Shown: one piece after another, positions 1-8,682 of the stretch | Layout: each line of letters opens with the position of its first letter | Numbering within the stretch: position 1 is the stretch's first letter | From: Flavobacterium quisquiliarum | GTDB taxonomy: Bacteria > Bacteroidota > Bacteroidia > Flavobacteriales > Flavobacteriaceae | Direction: 5' to 3' | Assembly (NCBI RefSeq): GCF_019308285.1 | Contig: NZ_WWEM01000031.1 | Coordinates: forward strand, 248,001-312,000 | Length of the DNA stretch: 64,000 bases | Made by a program: the position numbers and the translations under genes | Notes under the pieces: model-generated | Databases searched by the model: none | Told to the model about the DNA's origin: nothing | Seen by the model: only the letters and a program-made list of their open reading frames with translations

Positions 1-383
1 CGCCAAGTACGTTCAACTGTAATTGCACCAACATAAGCCAAAATTCTAGGCAATAAACCTGCCTGCATGGTTTCTTTTGCTGCAACATAATAAATATTCA
101 TTTTTGGCTGCCATAAGTAACCAATATTCTTAATCGTGTCCTGACGCCCGCTTAAACTTGCGTTAAACACATGAAACATCGCTACAACGTCTGCAAAATA
201 GGTTTGATGATTGGATATAAATAAGACATTATTATCTGGTAGTGTTTTAATAATTTCAGATCCTTCAATCTGCAATTCATTAAAACCTCTATATCTTCTA
301 TGCGTCATAGCACCCAAGATTCGGATTAACCATTTCTTGATGAATAATATATGCCCAAAAGGATTTCGTTTAAACAATCCCAT
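1..383 (-). CDS. 1-acylglycerol-3-phosphate acyltransferase-like protein (PlsC family), C-terminal part outside the window
   Basis: This is a PlsC-type membrane acyltransferase, a family that transfers an acyl chain to lysophosphatidic acid or a related lipid. Reading leftwards from the ATG at 383, the translation has a short N-terminal hydrophobic stretch and then SNHQTYFADVVAMFHVF around residues 54-70. This matches the acyltransferase block I (NHxxxxD), although here five residues rather than four separate His and Asp. About 127 residues are visible and the rest lies off the left edge. A good promoter lies 32 bases upstream. The family is well supported; the exact lipid substrate cannot be told from this part. 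Confidence 0.7.
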   Translation of the reverse strand, partial: MGLFKRNPFGHILFIKKWLIRILGAMTHRRYRGFNELQIEGSEIIKTLPDNNVLFISNHQTYFADVVAMFHVFNASLSGRQDTIKNIGYLWQPKMNIYYVAAKETMQAGLLPRILAYVGAITVERTW

Positions 384-414
384 AACTACTTGTATCTTAT
401 TTTTTGTTAGGTCG

Positions 415-445
415 CAAACATACAAAAATTATTCGTTTAGCAATA
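415..445 (-). promoter_or_regulatory. Bacteroidetes-type promoter of the plsC-like gene
   Basis: On the minus strand the -7 box TATGTTTG (complement of 415-422) fits TAnnTTTG exactly, and a TTG lies 18 bases upstream of it. This is the canonical spacing of the flavobacterial housekeeping promoter, and it falls in the gap between the Nudix gene and the acyltransferase start. Confidence 0.65.
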
Positions 446-509
446 GATTTAAACATTTTCTCGGAATTAAAGTTATCCAAATGAATATCAAATTGTTAAA
501 TAAATATTT

Positions 510-1160
510 CTAAGCCTCTTTTTCAAAAGTAACTTTCAGCACATCTCTCAATTCACTCAAAATCATTGCCGTTGCTCCCCAAACCACATGATTTTGTATA
601 TTAAATGCAGGAACTAAAATATTAGCACCATAAGAAGTTGATAATCTGGCTTCAATAATAATTTCATCATTCAAAAAAATGGATAACGGTAGTTCTATAA
701 TTCCTGCAACTTCTCTAATATCAGGATAAAACGAAAGTTCTTCTCTTGCAATTCCTAAAAACGGATGCACTAGAAAATTACTTGGCGGAATATACATGGG
801 AGAAAAATTTTTAACGATTTCTATTTTCTCTCGTTCAATTCCTACTTCTTCGTGAGTCTCTCTAAGAGCCGTATTTTCAAAATTAAAATCGTCTTTCTCA
901 AACTTACCTCCTGGAAAAGCAATTTGTGCCGAATGAATTCCTTCGTATGTATTTCGAACAATCAAAACCAAATGTGTTTTTTCCTGTTTGGGATAAAACA
1001 GCATCATTACACCAGCCATTCTAGGATTTAATGCGTTGACATCAAGATTCTTTAAACCTTCAATACGTTCTTTTGGCGCCATTTTCAAATGTGATTCTAC
1101 TGCTGGCAGCTTAACTGGAATTATATTGGGAACATATTTCAAAAAATCTTGAAAATTCAT
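510..1160 (-). CDS. Nudix hydrolase, CoA pyrophosphatase-like
   Basis: This protein of about 216 residues carries a Nudix box at about residues 84-107 (GGKFEKDD, then TALRETHEEVGI), the Mg2+-binding catalytic loop of diphosphate hydrolases. The stretch just before it, VLIVRNTYEGIHSAQIAFPG, resembles the signature of the coenzyme A pyrophosphatase subgroup (NudL/CoAse), which cleaves CoA to phosphopantetheine and 3',5'-ADP. I chose the ATG at 1160 over a TTG two codons upstream. It lies upstream of the plsC-like gene on the same strand, but the latter has its own promoter. The Nudix fold is sure; the CoA substrate is inferred from the signature. Confidence 0.82.
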   Translation of the reverse strand: MNFQDFLKYVPNIIPVKLPAVESHLKMAPKERIEGLKNLDVNALNPRMAGVMMLFYPKQEKTHLVLIVRNTYEGIHSAQIAFPGGKFEKDDFNFENTALRETHEEVGIEREKIEIVKNFSPMYIPPSNFLVHPFLGIAREELSFYPDIREVAGIIELPLSIFLNDEIIIEARLSTSYGANILVPAFNIQNHVVWGATAMILSELRDVLKVTFEKEA

Positions 1161-1252
1161 AATCAAAGCTTATTTTTGTACTTTCAAATAAAACATAAAT
1201 ATACTCCAGAAAACGCAGTACCGCAAGTTTTCTAAAATTAAAGCCTTAAAAA

Positions 1253-1690
1253 ATGTACAGCAGAGAAGAATCACAAAGAATTAAAAGAGAATTTTGGGTA
1301 GCTTTTGCCGAAAAATATCCAAGAAAATGGGTTCTTTATGATACCAAAATAAAGGACTTCTCTTTTAAATTTTATGTAGATAATAAAAAAGCACAGGTTC
1401 TTATTGACATCGAACATAGAAGTGATGAAAAACGAACTGCTTACTTTGAAAAACTAGAAGCTTTAAAGAATATTCTTGAAGAAGAATTTATTAAAGATTT
1501 GGTTTTCGAAAAAAACTATACTTTGGAAAGCGGTAAAACAATCAGCCGAATTTGGGTTGAAAAAACAGGTGTTGGTTTTAGCAATAAAAATACTTGGGAT
1601 ATAATTTTTGATTTTTTCAACGAAAACATGCATGCTCTTGAGATGTTTTATTTAGAGTACGATGAATTTATTAAGGATGTTGAAGTCTAA
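1253..1690 (+). CDS. DUF4268 domain-containing protein
   Basis: This 145-residue soluble protein is rich in Lys, Glu and aromatic residues and has no signal peptide or membrane segment. The order of motifs (REFWVAFAEKYPRKW at the start, a central IDIEHRSDEKRTAYFEKLE stretch, an RIWVEKTGVGFSNKNTW segment near the end) matches the small stand-alone DUF4268 proteins common in Bacteroidetes. No function is established for these; the domain has been compared to nuclease-like folds, but I see no catalytic motif to confirm that. It is transcribed alone to the right and is followed by palindromes and a terminator. Confidence 0.7.
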   Translation: MYSREESQRIKREFWVAFAEKYPRKWVLYDTKIKDFSFKFYVDNKKAQVLIDIEHRSDEKRTAYFEKLEALKNILEEEFIKDLVFEKNYTLESGKTISRIWVEKTGVGFSNKNTWDIIFDFFNENMHALEMFYLEYDEFIKDVEV

Positions 1691-1850
1691 GATGCTACCC
1701 CGATAGCTATCGGGGCTGAGATACTAAGATTCTGAGATGCTAAGTTTTTTTATATAGCAAACCCGACAGATTTTAAAAACCTGTCGGGTTTATTATTTTA
1801 AAAAGCTCAAAAGACTTAGCGACTTAAAATCTTAGTATCTCAGAAACTTT
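1684..1850. repeat. Inverted pair of 8-base CTYAGNNN arrays around a palindrome and a terminator
   Basis: Left arm 1684-1750 and right arm 1800-1850 consist of 8-base units with a constant CTYAG (or its complement) and three variable bases, for example CTTAGTAT and CTCAGAAA. The arms are inverted relative to each other. Between them are an 18-bp perfect palindrome, CCCCGATAGCTATCGGGG (1698-1715), and the hairpin at 1759-1791. The same unit recurs at 14871, 15007, 44456 and 62961. Confidence 0.7.
1759..1791. terminator. Bidirectional terminator hairpin between convergent genes
   Basis: An 11-bp perfect stem (AAACCCGACAG at 1759-1769 with its complement at 1781-1791) and an 11-base loop lie between the ends of the DUF4268 gene and the small exported-protein gene. 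The flanks are A/T-rich on both sides, so it can serve both strands. Confidence 0.7.
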
Positions 1851-2260
1851 TATACCATAAAAATATTATAAACGATTATATGATCATCGTAGTTAATGTA
1901 AAGCTGTTTCCTGAAATCTTGTTTTTTACGTGTTATAATTGAAAGCTTACACTCTTTCCCATCATTATCTTTACACATAAAAGAATAGACGATATCGGTA
2001 TCATTTTCTTCTCTTTCGATATAATCTAAAATATTGAACAACTGAATTTCCTGAGAATACACCACAATCCTATGTTTATCAGTATCTAAAACGATAGAAA
2101 GATTTACTAATTCTAAAGCTGACCAATTTCCCCATTTCCCTCTTTCATTTTTCTGTAATACGCTAAAACCAGAAGTTTTAAAATGATAAGACTGACTTTG
2201 AACCTGTTGCAATCCGAAAGCTAAAAACAATAATACTATATAAGTGCGTAGAGAATTCAT
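1850..2260 (-). CDS. small exported protein of unknown function
   Basis: From the ATG at 2260 the product has 136 residues and begins with a typical Sec signal peptide (MNSLRTYIVLLFLAFGLQQ, then VQSQS as a likely cleavage region). A longer reading frame starts at 2320, but it would overlap the end of the neighbouring oxidoreductase gene by 41 bases and bury the signal peptide, so I rejected it. The mature part, about 115 residues of mixed beta-rich composition, contains two Cys residues near positions 95-103 (CKDNDGKEC) and no motif that I recognise. It is probably periplasmic, and may be co-transcribed with the oxidoreductase upstream. Confidence 0.6.
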   Translation of the reverse strand: MNSLRTYIVLLFLAFGLQQVQSQSYHFKTSGFSVLQKNERGKWGNWSALELVNLSIVLDTDKHRIVVYSQEIQLFNILDYIEREENDTDIVYSFMCKDNDGKECKLSIITRKKQDFRKQLYINYDDHIIVYNIFMV

Positions 2261-2279
2261 AAATATTTCTTGCAGATAA

Positions 2280-3224
2280 TTAAAACTCAAATGTAGCCTT
2301 TTCTTTGCTGGCAACTTCAAATTCGGCGATCATTTGTTTAACAATTTGTTCGACTGGTAAGATTTCATGAATTAGTCCTGAAATTTGTCCAATTTCTAAT
2401 TCCCCTTCTTCCAAATCTCCTTCAAACATTCCTTTTTTAGCTCTTGCTCTTCCTAAAAGCTCTACTAAATCTTCTTTAGAAGGACATTTTTCATACAAAG
2501 CCTGAACATCATGAAAAAATTTATTTTTCACCAATCGAACAGGAGCTAATTCTTTCAATGTCAATTGAGTGCCTCCTTCTTGAGTATTAACTATCGTTTC
2601 TTTAAAATTATTGTGTGCAGAGGATTCTACAGAAGCAGCAAAACGGCTTCCTACCTGAACTCCATCGGCACCTAAAATCATTGCAGCCAGCATTCCTCTT
2701 CCTGTTGCGATTCCTCCTGCGGCAATTAATGGAATTTTAATTTTTTCTTTTACCATCGGAATCAAGGTTAGTGTAGTGGTTTCTTCACGGCCATTGTGTC
2801 CGCCCGCTTCAAAACCTTCAGCAACGACAGCATCAACACCCGCTTCCTGCGCTTTTAAAGCAAAAACACTGCTGCTGACAACATGTACAACTGTAATTCC
2901 TTTTTCTTTTAAAAATGAGGTCCATGTTTTAGGATTTCCGGCAGAAGTAAAAACAATTTTAACGCCTTCTTCTGCCACGATATTCATTATTTCCTCAATG
3001 TTAGGATATAACATCGGGATATTAACACCAAAAGGTTTATCTGTAGCTTTTTTACATTTCTGAATATGTTCCCTTAAAACTTCCGGATACATCGAACCTG
3101 CACCAATAAGTCCTAAACCTCCAGCATTACTTACCGCTGAAGCCAATTTATAACCACTGTTCCAAATCATTCCGCCCTGAACGATTGGATATTTTATATT
3201 AAAAAGTTGGGTAATTTTATTCAT
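2280..3224 (-). CDS. FMN-dependent oxidoreductase of the nitronate monooxygenase / FabK family
   Basis: This 314-residue TIM-barrel flavoprotein begins with the family hallmark for FMN binding (KYPIVQGGMIWNSGYKLASAVSNAGG, about residues 13-37). It has GGHNGREE near residue 143 and the phosphate-binding AAGGIATGRGMLAAMILGADGVQVGSRF near residues 168-195. Members are either nitronate monooxygenases, which detoxify propionate-3-nitronate, or FabK-type enoyl-ACP reductases; motifs alone do not separate these. It lies 8 bases downstream of the subtilase gene on the same strand, so the two are probably co-transcribed. Family assignment is firm and substrate uncertain. Confidence 0.8.
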   Translation of the reverse strand: MNKITQLFNIKYPIVQGGMIWNSGYKLASAVSNAGGLGLIGAGSMYPEVLREHIQKCKKATDKPFGVNIPMLYPNIEEIMNIVAEEGVKIVFTSAGNPKTWTSFLKEKGITVVHVVSSSVFALKAQEAGVDAVVAEGFEAGGHNGREETTTLTLIPMVKEKIKIPLIAAGGIATGRGMLAAMILGADGVQVGSRFAASVESSAHNNFKETIVNTQEGGTQLTLKELAPVRLVKNKFFHDVQALYEKCPSKEDLVELLGRARAKKGMFEGDLEEGELEIGQISGLIHEILPVEQIVKQMIAEFEVASKEKATFEF

Positions 3225-3232
3225 TAAAAAAA

Positions 3233-4840
3233 TTATTGCTTGATTATCTTTCCTGTTTTATGCAGATTTTCGGCATCAAAACTATAAAAGTAAAGACCGC
3301 TTTGCAGAGACTGCATCGAAAGAATTGGATTTGAATTATTTATTTTTTCTTCTATCAATTTCTGACCTAATACAGAATAAATTGTAACAGAAGCAGTATT
3401 ACTTTCATTTAAAAAAGAAAAAGTAACTGTGTTTTTAACTGGATTTGGATACACTGAAAAAGCAGTTTCTGCTATAAAATCATCAACACTTAAAGTCTTT
3501 CCAAAATTTGGAATTCCGTAACCATAATTATTATCCGGAGTTGAATAACGATCAGCAGAAGCCATAATCATTTGTCTGATTTCTTTATTTGTTTTTGTTG
3601 GAAATGCCTGCCATAAACAAGCGGCCATTCCCGCCATAATCGGACACGAAAAAGAAGTTCCGCTTGCAGTACCAATAGTTCCATTTGGATCAGAAACTAC
3701 CGCTGAAGCTCCCTGTGCCATAACTTCTGGTTTTATTCTGCCATCATAACTTGGTCCAATTGAACTCGAGCCCGCTTTGACCTTAGATGCAGTAACAGAA
3801 CCGATTGCTAAAACAGAAACCGCATCGGCAGGAGCGCCAATATGTTTTTCTACCTGAGTACCTTCATTTCCTGCCGAAGCTAAAACCAAAATTCCCTTAC
3901 TGAAAGCAGTTTCAGCACCACGCGAAATAAAAGTAGTAATTCCGTTCATATCACTGTAAGTATGATTATATCTAACTTCATCACGATAAAGGAAATATCC
4001 TAGCGAAGTTGTGATAATATCCACACCCAAAGCATCCGCTTTCTCTGCTGCTTCTACCCAAAGTGATTCTTCAAGTGGATTTTCCTGAGCATCAATTTCT
4101 GTAATAAAAAGATAATAAGAAGCATTTGGAGCTGTTCCTATCAATGCATTTTCTTTGTATCCTCCCATTGTAGAAAGAACCTTTGTTCCATGATCTCCTC
4201 CAGCATAAAAATTAGCATTTCGAGTAGTATAATCATAACCTCCTAGAATTTTATTATTATTTCTAAGATTTTCAAATGGCTGAGCGGTATTTACACCTGG
4301 AAATCCCGCATCTAAAACGGCAATAATTTTACCTTCTCCAGTATAATTCTGCTGATGCAAAACCTGTCCGTTCATCATTTGAATTTGATTGGCAGAATTA
4401 CCATAAGCATAATCTACAGCAATCTGTGATTGTTTTTTAGTCTGATTGACTACAGCTTCAGAAACCTTTTTTCCCGTAGTATTTAAAGTTCTGTCTGCAA
4501 ATTCTACTTTCTGAACAAAAGCTAATGTTTTTAAAGCGTTCACATTTGTCTGTGACCCTCGAATATGAAGTGCATTCAACCATTTAGATTGTGCCATAAC
4601 TGTTATTCCCGTACTCGCCATAATCTGGTTAACGTATGAAGTTTCCAAAGGTGCATCGGTAATATCCAAAGCAATATTTTGGCTTGTTCTTCGATCTAAA
4701 GCTCTCTGAGAAAGTTCTGTCAGCGGATTATCAAAGAATAACTGAGCATTCGGTTTAGATTTAAAATAAACCCAAGCTTCTTCTTGTGCAAATGCAGTGA
4801 ATGAAAGAAGTATTAAAAGAAAAGTAAAGTTATATCTCAT
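3233..4840 (-). CDS. S8 family serine peptidase (subtilase) with T9SS sorting domain
   Basis: This 535-residue secreted protease starts with a signal peptide (cleaved near AFAQE, residue 19) and an inhibitor-like propeptide. The catalytic domain shows the subtilisin triad: Asp177 in AVLDAGFPG, His217 in GGDHGTKV and Ser396 in GTSFSCP, with the oxyanion Asn325 in ASAGNEG. The last 75 or so residues begin with SVYPNPVKN and end in a Lys/Gln-rich tail. This is a type A T9SS C-terminal domain, so the enzyme should be secreted across the outer membrane or held on the cell surface. It follows mnmA by 41 bases on the same strand, so co-transcription is possible. Confidence 0.9.
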   Translation of the reverse strand: MRYNFTFLLILLSFTAFAQEEAWVYFKSKPNAQLFFDNPLTELSQRALDRRTSQNIALDITDAPLETSYVNQIMASTGITVMAQSKWLNALHIRGSQTNVNALKTLAFVQKVEFADRTLNTTGKKVSEAVVNQTKKQSQIAVDYAYGNSANQIQMMNGQVLHQQNYTGEGKIIAVLDAGFPGVNTAQPFENLRNNNKILGGYDYTTRNANFYAGGDHGTKVLSTMGGYKENALIGTAPNASYYLFITEIDAQENPLEESLWVEAAEKADALGVDIITTSLGYFLYRDEVRYNHTYSDMNGITTFISRGAETAFSKGILVLASAGNEGTQVEKHIGAPADAVSVLAIGSVTASKVKAGSSSIGPSYDGRIKPEVMAQGASAVVSDPNGTIGTASGTSFSCPIMAGMAACLWQAFPTKTNKEIRQMIMASADRYSTPDNNYGYGIPNFGKTLSVDDFIAETAFSVYPNPVKNTVTFSFLNESNTASVTIYSVLGQKLIEEKINNSNPILSMQSLQSGLYFYSFDAENLHKTGKIIKQ

Positions 4841-4881
4841 AGTATACTTTTTATGGAATTGCTTCCAAATAAAGTATAAAG

Positions 4882-6069
4882 CTAAGAAATTACTCCCGAA
4901 CCAGCTAATTCATTTCCTAAATACCAAGCAACAAACTGTCCTTCGGTAATAGCAGACTGTGGTTCTTCAAACTCCACATACATTCCATGTTCAAATTGGT
5001 GTAAAACAGCTTTCTGCAAAGACTGGCGGTAACGAATTCTCGCCATTACTTCCATTTTCTCCCCAGCTTTCAGTGTTAAATCTTCTCTAATCCAGTGTAC
5101 TTCAGATTCTCCAACGAACAGGGCTTTTTTAAATAATCCTGGGTGTTGACTTGACAAACCTGTATAAATAGTATTGGTTTCAACATCTGTCGCGATTACA
5201 AACAAAGGATCTGTTGTTCCTCCTACGTTTAGACCTTTTCTTTGTCCAACAGTAAAATAATGAGCACCTTGATGTTTCCCAACTACTTTTCCCATAGTTG
5301 GAAGATATTCTAATTTTTGTGATTCTAATTTTAATTCTTCTTCCAAAGAAAGATCAGCTGATTTTGCAGCAGTATAAATCGGATCGTTTTTGTCTACTTG
5401 AACAATTTTACCTTCTTTAGGCTGTAATTTTTGTTGCAAAAATTCTGGAAGACGAACTTTTCCAATAAAACACAATCCTTGAGAATCTTTCTTTTCGGCT
5501 GTAACCAATTCCATTTCAGCAGCAATTTCGCGTACTTCTGGTTTGGTCAAAGCTCCAATAGGAAATAACGCTTTTGATAATTGTTCTTGCGACAACTGAC
5601 ATAAAAAATATGATTGATCTTTGTTAACGTCATTTCCAGCAATCAATTGATAAACCGTTTTTCCGTCCACTTCGATTTCGCTTTTTTGGCAGTAATGTCC
5701 TGTTGCGACATAATCTGCACCAAGACTTAAAGCGATTTTCATAAACACATCAAATTTGATTTCGCGATTACAAAGCACGTCAGGATTTGGAGTTCTTCCT
5801 TTTTCGTATTCGTTGAACATATAGTCCACGATTTTTTCTTTGTATTCTTCACTCAAATCAACAGTTTGAAACGGTATGCCAAGTTTTTCAGCAACAAGCA
5901 GAGCATCGTTACTGTCTTCCAGCCAAGGACATTCGTTTGAAATAGTAACCGAATCATCGTGCCAATTCTTCATAAAAAGGCCAATAACTTCGTACCCTTG
6001 CTGCTGCAGTAAATAGGCTGCAACACTAGAATCTACTCCACCTGAAAGTCCAACAACTACTCGTTTCAT
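4882..6069 (-). CDS. mnmA: tRNA-specific 2-thiouridylase MnmA
   Basis: MnmA adds sulfur to U34 of the tRNAs for Lys, Glu and Gln, using ATP and a sulfur relay. The 395-residue product has the PP-loop [14 protein letters not shown] at residues 7-20, and the two catalytic cysteines at Cys100 ([12 protein letters not shown]) and Cys200 (SQGLCFIG). The C-terminal beta-barrel includes [11 protein letters not shown]. The length is slightly above the usual 360-370. It is the first gene of a left-reading unit with the subtilase and oxidoreductase behind it, and has its own promoter at 6097-6129. Confidence 0.95.
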   Translation of the reverse strand: MKRVVVGLSGGVDSSVAAYLLQQQGYEVIGLFMKNWHDDSVTISNECPWLEDSNDALLVAEKLGIPFQTVDLSEEYKEKIVDYMFNEYEKGRTPNPDVLCNREIKFDVFMKIALSLGADYVATGHYCQKSEIEVDGKTVYQLIAGNDVNKDQSYFLCQLSQEQLSKALFPIGALTKPEVREIAAEMELVTAEKKDSQGLCFIGKVRLPEFLQQKLQPKEGKIVQVDKNDPIYTAAKSADLSLEEELKLESQKLEYLPTMGKVVGKHQGAHYFTVGQRKGLNVGGTTDPLFVIATDVETNTIYTGLSSQHPGLFKKALFVGESEVHWIREDLTLKAGEKMEVMARIRYRQSLQKAVLHQFEHGMYVEFEEPQSAITEGQFVAWYLGNELAGSGVIS

Positions 6070-6096
6070 TTTAAAATGTTTGATTTTTTAAGGTTG

Positions 6097-6129
6097 CAAA
6101 GGTACACCAAATAATAGAAAATTTCACAA
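6097..6129 (-). promoter_or_regulatory. promoter of mnmA
   Basis: The minus strand carries TACCTTTG (complement of 6097-6104), an exact match to the TAnnTTTG -7 box, with a TTG 22 bases further upstream, inside the accepted 17-23 range. The predicted leader before the mnmA ATG is only about 20-25 bases. Confidence 0.6.
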
Positions 6130-6211
6130 AGGTTTGCATTACTTTAAGTAATCCCGCAGTAGATAAAACCTATCACTTTTTTAAGTACATTTAATTCTCA
6201 ATTTCAAAAGC

Positions 6212-8089
6212 ATGAAAAGATACATTTACAGCTTATTTTTCCTGTTTCTCCTAACTACTTTAAATGCACAGCGTTTCGTCTCTTCTCTTCCAGATTACGA
6301 AGCTTACAAAGCATTTAAAGGAAAACCTTTATCGGATAAATTCTCCAATATCGAATCGGTTAAAGTTGTGTATGATCTCCGAAAGCAAAAAATGTATTAT
6401 TTCAACAGCAGTCTCATTTTACTGCATTTTGATTTCGCTGTCAATTATTTAGGATATACTCCTGATTTAGATATTTTCAATGATCGAAATTACAGCAATA
6501 CAGAAAAAGAAAGGGATTTTCTTCTTGGAAATCTAAATCATATTAAAGGAACTGATAAATGGATCTTCGAACTCGCTGCTTCCGATCATATGCCAATTCA
6601 ATTGATTGAACGATTTTTCAATTTAGTCAGAACTTCCACTTTTATCGGTATGAAATTAAAATTTTATTTGAATAATCCCGAAATGATGGAATGGTTTCAG
6701 CAAAATAAATTTAAAATTCCGTGCGTGAAATCGGATTATATTTTTGGAGAAATTAAATATCAGGAAGTGGTTCGAGGAACAAATGTCGGAATTCTCAAAA
6801 AATACAATCTTAAAGAATTAGAAACTGTAAAACCAAATCCGGACGAAATCATCATTTTGAATGGAACACCAGATATTCTTCCAAATGTAAGAGGAATTAT
6901 TGTAAACGAACTTCAGACACCTTTAAGTCATTTGGTTCTTTTAGGAAAAAACAGAAAAATTCCGATTATGGCGTATACCGATATTGAAAAAGACAACAAT
7001 ATCAAAAGTCTTCTTTCTAAAAAAGTCGAATTAAAAATAGCAATTGATACTTTTTACATCAAGGAAACAACTAAAAAAATCAGTCTAAAAACAATTGGAA
7101 AAAAGAAAAAACTCCTAATTGACAACACTATAACCGAATTAGTTAATTTATCTCAAATTCCAAAAAAAGGCGTAAACTATATTGGTTCCAAAGCACAAAA
7201 CATGGCCTATTTGATTGCCATTTCCAAAGAAATTCCTTTTAAAGTTCCAGAAAATGCTCACGCCATTCCGTTTTATTTTTATACGCAGCATATTCAGAAA
7301 ACTTCAATTTCTCCTTTAATAGCAGAACTTTTAGCTTTCCCGAAAAAAGATTCCACATTATGGGTTAATAATCAGCTGAAAAAAATTAGAGATGCCATCA
7401 AAAAAGAGCCAATTAATCCTGAATTAATTTCAAAATTAAATCTAGCTTTTAAGGATGCCAAATTCAAGAATTTCAGATTTCGCTCTTCAACCAATGCCGA
7501 AGATTTGGATGATTTTAACGGAGCAGGATTATACGATTCTAAAACAGGAATTGTAGGCGATTCCATTAAAACTTTTGAAAAAGCAATCAAGCAAGTCTGG
7601 GCAAGTGTTTGGAACGAAGCTTCATACAACGAAAGAGAATTATTTGGCATCGATCAGCAGAATATTGCAATGGGCGTTTTAGTGCATCGTTCTTTCCCAG
7701 ACGAACTAGCTAATGGTGTCATAATTACTAAAAACCTTTTTAGACAAAACTTTCCTGGAATTACTGTAAATGTCCAAAAAGGAGAAAACTCTGTAGTAAA
7801 ACCAGAAAAAGGCGAAATCTGCGAGCAGTTTGTGGCTTATCATTTTAGCGATGGAAAAGACGACAAAGACTTTGACATTGATTACACCTCCAATTCTAAT
7901 TTGAACAATAATGAACCTTTATTGAGTAGAAAAGAAATGAGCAACCTGTTTAATGTCAGCAGGAAAATCGAGGAAAAAATGTATCGTTACTGGCGTAAAA
8001 ACCAGTTTCATCCTGTTGATATTGAATTTAAAATCGTTGGCGAAAAGAGAGATTTATATATTAAACAAGTTCGCCCTTTTAACGATTAA
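6212..8089 (+). CDS. exported PEP/pyruvate-binding (dikinase-like) protein
   Basis: This 625-residue protein has a clear signal peptide (MKRYIYSLFFLFLLTTLNAQ) and then, unusually for an exported protein, the parts of a PEP-synthase/dikinase. Residues 205-260 resemble the mobile phosphohistidine domain, with His240 in TPLSHLVLLGKNRKIP. Residues 315-620 form a PPDK N-terminal ATP-grasp domain with RSSTNAEDL at 424-432 and a closing IKQVRPF. This order (His domain before ATP-binding domain) is that of glucan water dikinases rather than of PpsA or PPDK. I see no PEP-binding TIM barrel. The substrate is unknown, and ATP is not expected in the periplasm. It is transcribed alone; its stop codon overlaps that of the convergent DUF4956 gene by 4 bases. 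Confidence 0.75.
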   Translation: MKRYIYSLFFLFLLTTLNAQRFVSSLPDYEAYKAFKGKPLSDKFSNIESVKVVYDLRKQKMYYFNSSLILLHFDFAVNYLGYTPDLDIFNDRNYSNTEKERDFLLGNLNHIKGTDKWIFELAASDHMPIQLIERFFNLVRTSTFIGMKLKFYLNNPEMMEWFQQNKFKIPCVKSDYIFGEIKYQEVVRGTNVGILKKYNLKELETVKPNPDEIIILNGTPDILPNVRGIIVNELQTPLSHLVLLGKNRKIPIMAYTDIEKDNNIKSLLSKKVELKIAIDTFYIKETTKKISLKTIGKKKKLLIDNTITELVNLSQIPKKGVNYIGSKAQNMAYLIAISKEIPFKVPENAHAIPFYFYTQHIQKTSISPLIAELLAFPKKDSTLWVNNQLKKIRDAIKKEPINPELISKLNLAFKDAKFKNFRFRSSTNAEDLDDFNGAGLYDSKTGIVGDSIKTFEKAIKQVWASVWNEASYNERELFGIDQQNIAMGVLVHRSFPDELANGVIITKNLFRQNFPGITVNVQKGENSVVKPEKGEICEQFVAYHFSDGKDDKDFDIDYTSNSNLNNNEPLLSRKEMSNLFNVSRKIEEKMYRYWRKNQFHPVDIEFKIVGEKRDLYIKQVRPFND

Positions 8090-8643
8090 TAAAAAACCAA
8101 CAAATCTATCTCGTTTGTCGCTGTATTAATTAAGACAATTCTAAAATCAAATTCTTCAATTTTAATTTTCTGCTGAATTGATTTTCGAATGAATTCCTGA
8201 TTTAAAGAAAAACTATCGTCAAGAGGTATTTTCAAATCGACTGAATTCAGATATTTTGAAGCTTTTTTATTGACAATAATTGAAGCGACAATATAGAACC
8301 CAATTATAATTATTTGAAAGAAAAGCAATAGTTCAATCTTTTCAAACGGATACATTATATCTAAAATGGACAATGTAATCGTCGCAAAAAGAAAAATTAT
8401 CGCATTTACGGTAAAAGACTGTGTTCTAAAACGAAGTATTGAAAAAATAGCGAATAATCCAAATCCTATCCCGACTCCGATTTCGATTTTGGTAAAAAGG
8501 TAACAAAGCGAAAAAGTACAAAGACCAACAATAACCATCAATGGATTTATAGTGGCGTTATCTTTTCTATTGGAGAAAAAATACAAAACCAAAATTGAAA
8601 AAAACAAAAGAAGAAATCGTCCTAAAAGTTCGTTTAAATCCAT
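8086..8643 (-). CDS. DUF4956 domain-containing membrane protein
   Basis: This 185-residue protein has about four hydrophobic segments in its first 125 residues, the loop FRTQSFTVNAI after the third, and a soluble C-terminal part of about 60 residues. The central FAIFSILRFRTQS stretch is the hallmark of DUF4956. These proteins often sit next to polyphosphate polymerase (VTC4-like) genes, but no such gene is nearby here. The start is the ATG at 8643. A TACATTTG box (complement of 8666-8673) lies just upstream and may be its -7 element. Confidence 0.75.
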   Translation of the reverse strand: MDLNELLGRFLLLFFSILVLYFFSNRKDNATINPLMVIVGLCTFSLCYLFTKIEIGVGIGFGLFAIFSILRFRTQSFTVNAIIFLFATITLSILDIMYPFEKIELLLFFQIIIIGFYIVASIIVNKKASKYLNSVDLKIPLDDSFSLNQEFIRKSIQQKIKIEEFDFRIVLINTATNEIDLLVFY

Positions 8644-8682
8644 AGGTTAGAATAAATTGATGACTCAAATGTAAACAATTTA

